DNA of 44,805 nt. It comes from Candidatus Neomarinimicrobiota bacterium. Its GTDB lineage: Bacteria > Fidelibacterota > Marinisomatia > Marinisomatales > S15-B10. Shown in pieces: positions 44,146-44,805 of the stretch (positions are counted from its first letter, which is position 1; each line of letters starts with the position of its first letter). A program made the translations under genes and the position numbers. The notes beneath the pieces were generated by a model, which worked only from the letters and a program-made list of their open reading frames with translations, did no database searches and had not been told where the DNA came from. The stretch spans positions 1-44,805 of the forward strand of contig JASLRT010000103.1 of the NCBI GenBank assembly GCA_030743815.1, read 5' to 3'.

Positions 44146-44517
44146 TCAAGTCGTGGTCCGAGAGTCTCCTTTCGATCTCCAGGTGACGAATAGATACAGC
44201 AGGGCGGGGATAATGGTCACAAGAAAGAATTTTACCATAGGCTCGCCCATTGTGATTATGAAGAAGGCAAAGGCGGCGAAGATGATGAGGCCACTTCCGG
44301 CCACTTCCCACTTTAGCGCCACGATGAAGCCCGACAACATGGCTAGGTGCAGCGCCAGCGCGATCCAGACTTTGAGGGGAGGTGATTCTGAGGAGGGGGC
44401 GATGATCCATTCAGATACATGATCGACAAAGAATGCACCCCAGAATAGGAAAATTCCTACACCTGAGATGCGCGCCGTCCACCGGATAATGCTCATGCTC
44501 AGTTTTGTGTCAAACAT
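44146..44517 (-). CDS. Four-helix membrane protein, function unknown
   Basis: The 123-residue protein has four hydrophobic segments: ISGVGIFLFWGAFFV, VWIALALHLAMLSGFIVAL, GSGLIIFAAFAFFIIT and FFLVTIIPALLYLFV, with a polar loop HVSEWIIAPSSESPP after the first. I do not recognise a characterised family. It lies 48 bases upstream of the cupin gene on the same strand. Confidence 0.7.
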   Translation of the reverse strand: MFDTKLSMSIIRWTARISGVGIFLFWGAFFVDHVSEWIIAPSSESPPLKVWIALALHLAMLSGFIVALKWEVAGSGLIIFAAFAFFIITMGEPMVKFFLVTIIPALLYLFVTWRSKGDSRTTT

Positions 44518-44568
44518 GGATGTGGTTCAGGGAGCCGCCCTCACAGATAGGAACTATCCGAACATCAT

Positions 44569-44805
44569 CTATTTGCTCAGGATAAGTATCTTGATATTTC
44601 GGAATTCAACAGGATGACTTTCGGCTTGGAAGGCGATATAGCCACTGTTTAGTATTTTATCATCCCTGGCCAGTTTTTTAGCGTCAGGGTCATTTTCGTC
44701 AAGCTGAGGTTCAGTATACTCTAATACGATCTCCCCGTTAACCTTGTGTTTGATCCCGGTGCTGCCCCTGACTTCCACTTCTATCTTTACCCACTGGTCA
44801 CCGTG
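44569..44805 (-). CDS. DUF1080/3-keto-disaccharide hydrolase-like protein, C-terminal part
   Basis: The open frame runs off the window's right edge, so only the last 78 residues are seen. HGDQWVKIEVEVRGS, KVNGEIVLEYTEPQLDEND and GYIAFQAESHPVEFRNIKIL match the C-terminal strands of the LamG-like DUF1080 domain. That domain is now associated with 3-keto-glucoside/disaccharide hydrolases, usually secreted. The catalytic part and signal peptide lie outside the window. Confidence 0.88.
   Translation of the reverse strand, partial: HGDQWVKIEVEVRGSTGIKHKVNGEIVLEYTEPQLDENDPDAKKLARDDKILNSGYIAFQAESHPVEFRNIKILILSK

Overview
This is a gene-dense stretch of bacterial chromosome (about 50 protein genes and one tRNA in 44.8 kb). 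There are no insertion sequences, phage genes, CRISPR arrays or rRNA, and no gene-free stretch longer than about 270 bases. The gene mix points to a marine bacterium of the FCB supergroup, most likely Candidatus Marinimicrobia (SAR406/Neomarinimicrobiota) or a close relative. Pointers are a GWxTD-domain protein, a secreted protein with a FlgD-like C-terminal sorting-type domain, a beta-propeller sensor-like protein, a heptose kinase implying LPS, and groESL behind a CIRCE-like site. The taxonomic call is inference; no phylogenetic marker was compared.

Layout. 1-3445: tail of dut, ahcY, then groES-groEL with a CIRCE-like operator and a strong terminator. 3534-7145: a tight + strand operon, folB-folK-deoxynucleoside kinase-small membrane protein-DoxX-MDR dehydrogenase, followed by a thioredoxin-like 2Fe-2S ferredoxin. 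7292-10125: three - strand genes, a class D beta-lactamase of distinctly lower GC, proC, and an SDR protein lacking the usual YxxxK. 10316-15309: a secreted alkaline-phosphatase-superfamily enzyme, a lipoprotein M3 peptidase and a DegT-type aminotransferase. 15397-15480: tRNA-Leu(CAG) on the - strand. 15576-18705: smpB-tyrS, then trxA-trxB behind a near-consensus sigma-70 promoter. 18805-31367: a long run of + strand genes, many overlapping by 1-60 bases: a degenerate ABC-type ATPase, a histone-deacetylase-fold hydrolase, gpmI, heptose kinase, beta-propeller protein, GWxTD protein, a divergent isocitrate/isopropylmalate dehydrogenase homologue, an Fe-S PD-(D/E)XK nuclease, RNase H, rmlA, mtaB and a second deoxynucleoside kinase. 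31438-41097: secreted FlgD-like protein, trkA-trkH potassium uptake, an internally deleted enoyl-CoA hydratase, aldehyde dehydrogenase, and a module of YkvI-like transporter, DUF1611 protein, enolase-superfamily epimerase and methylmalonyl-CoA epimerase. 41159-44805: a - strand run of small stress and metabolic proteins (hemerythrin, Rieske, FAH hydrolase, gamma-glutamylcyclotransferase-like, a 56-residue DUF4287-like protein, cupin, membrane protein, and the end of a DUF1080/3-keto-disaccharide hydrolase-like protein).

No clearly new multi-gene system is visible. The observations most worth following are the in-frame internal deletion in the crotonase gene, the dehydrogenase homologue that has lost both metal-binding aspartates, the lone ABC ATPase with altered catalytic loops, the DUF1611/enolase pair that resembles a D-glutamate route, and the low-GC OXA-type beta-lactamase. 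The longer intergenic stretches hold only what is listed here; 9095-9342, 7146-7291 and 8090-8266 show nothing convincing.
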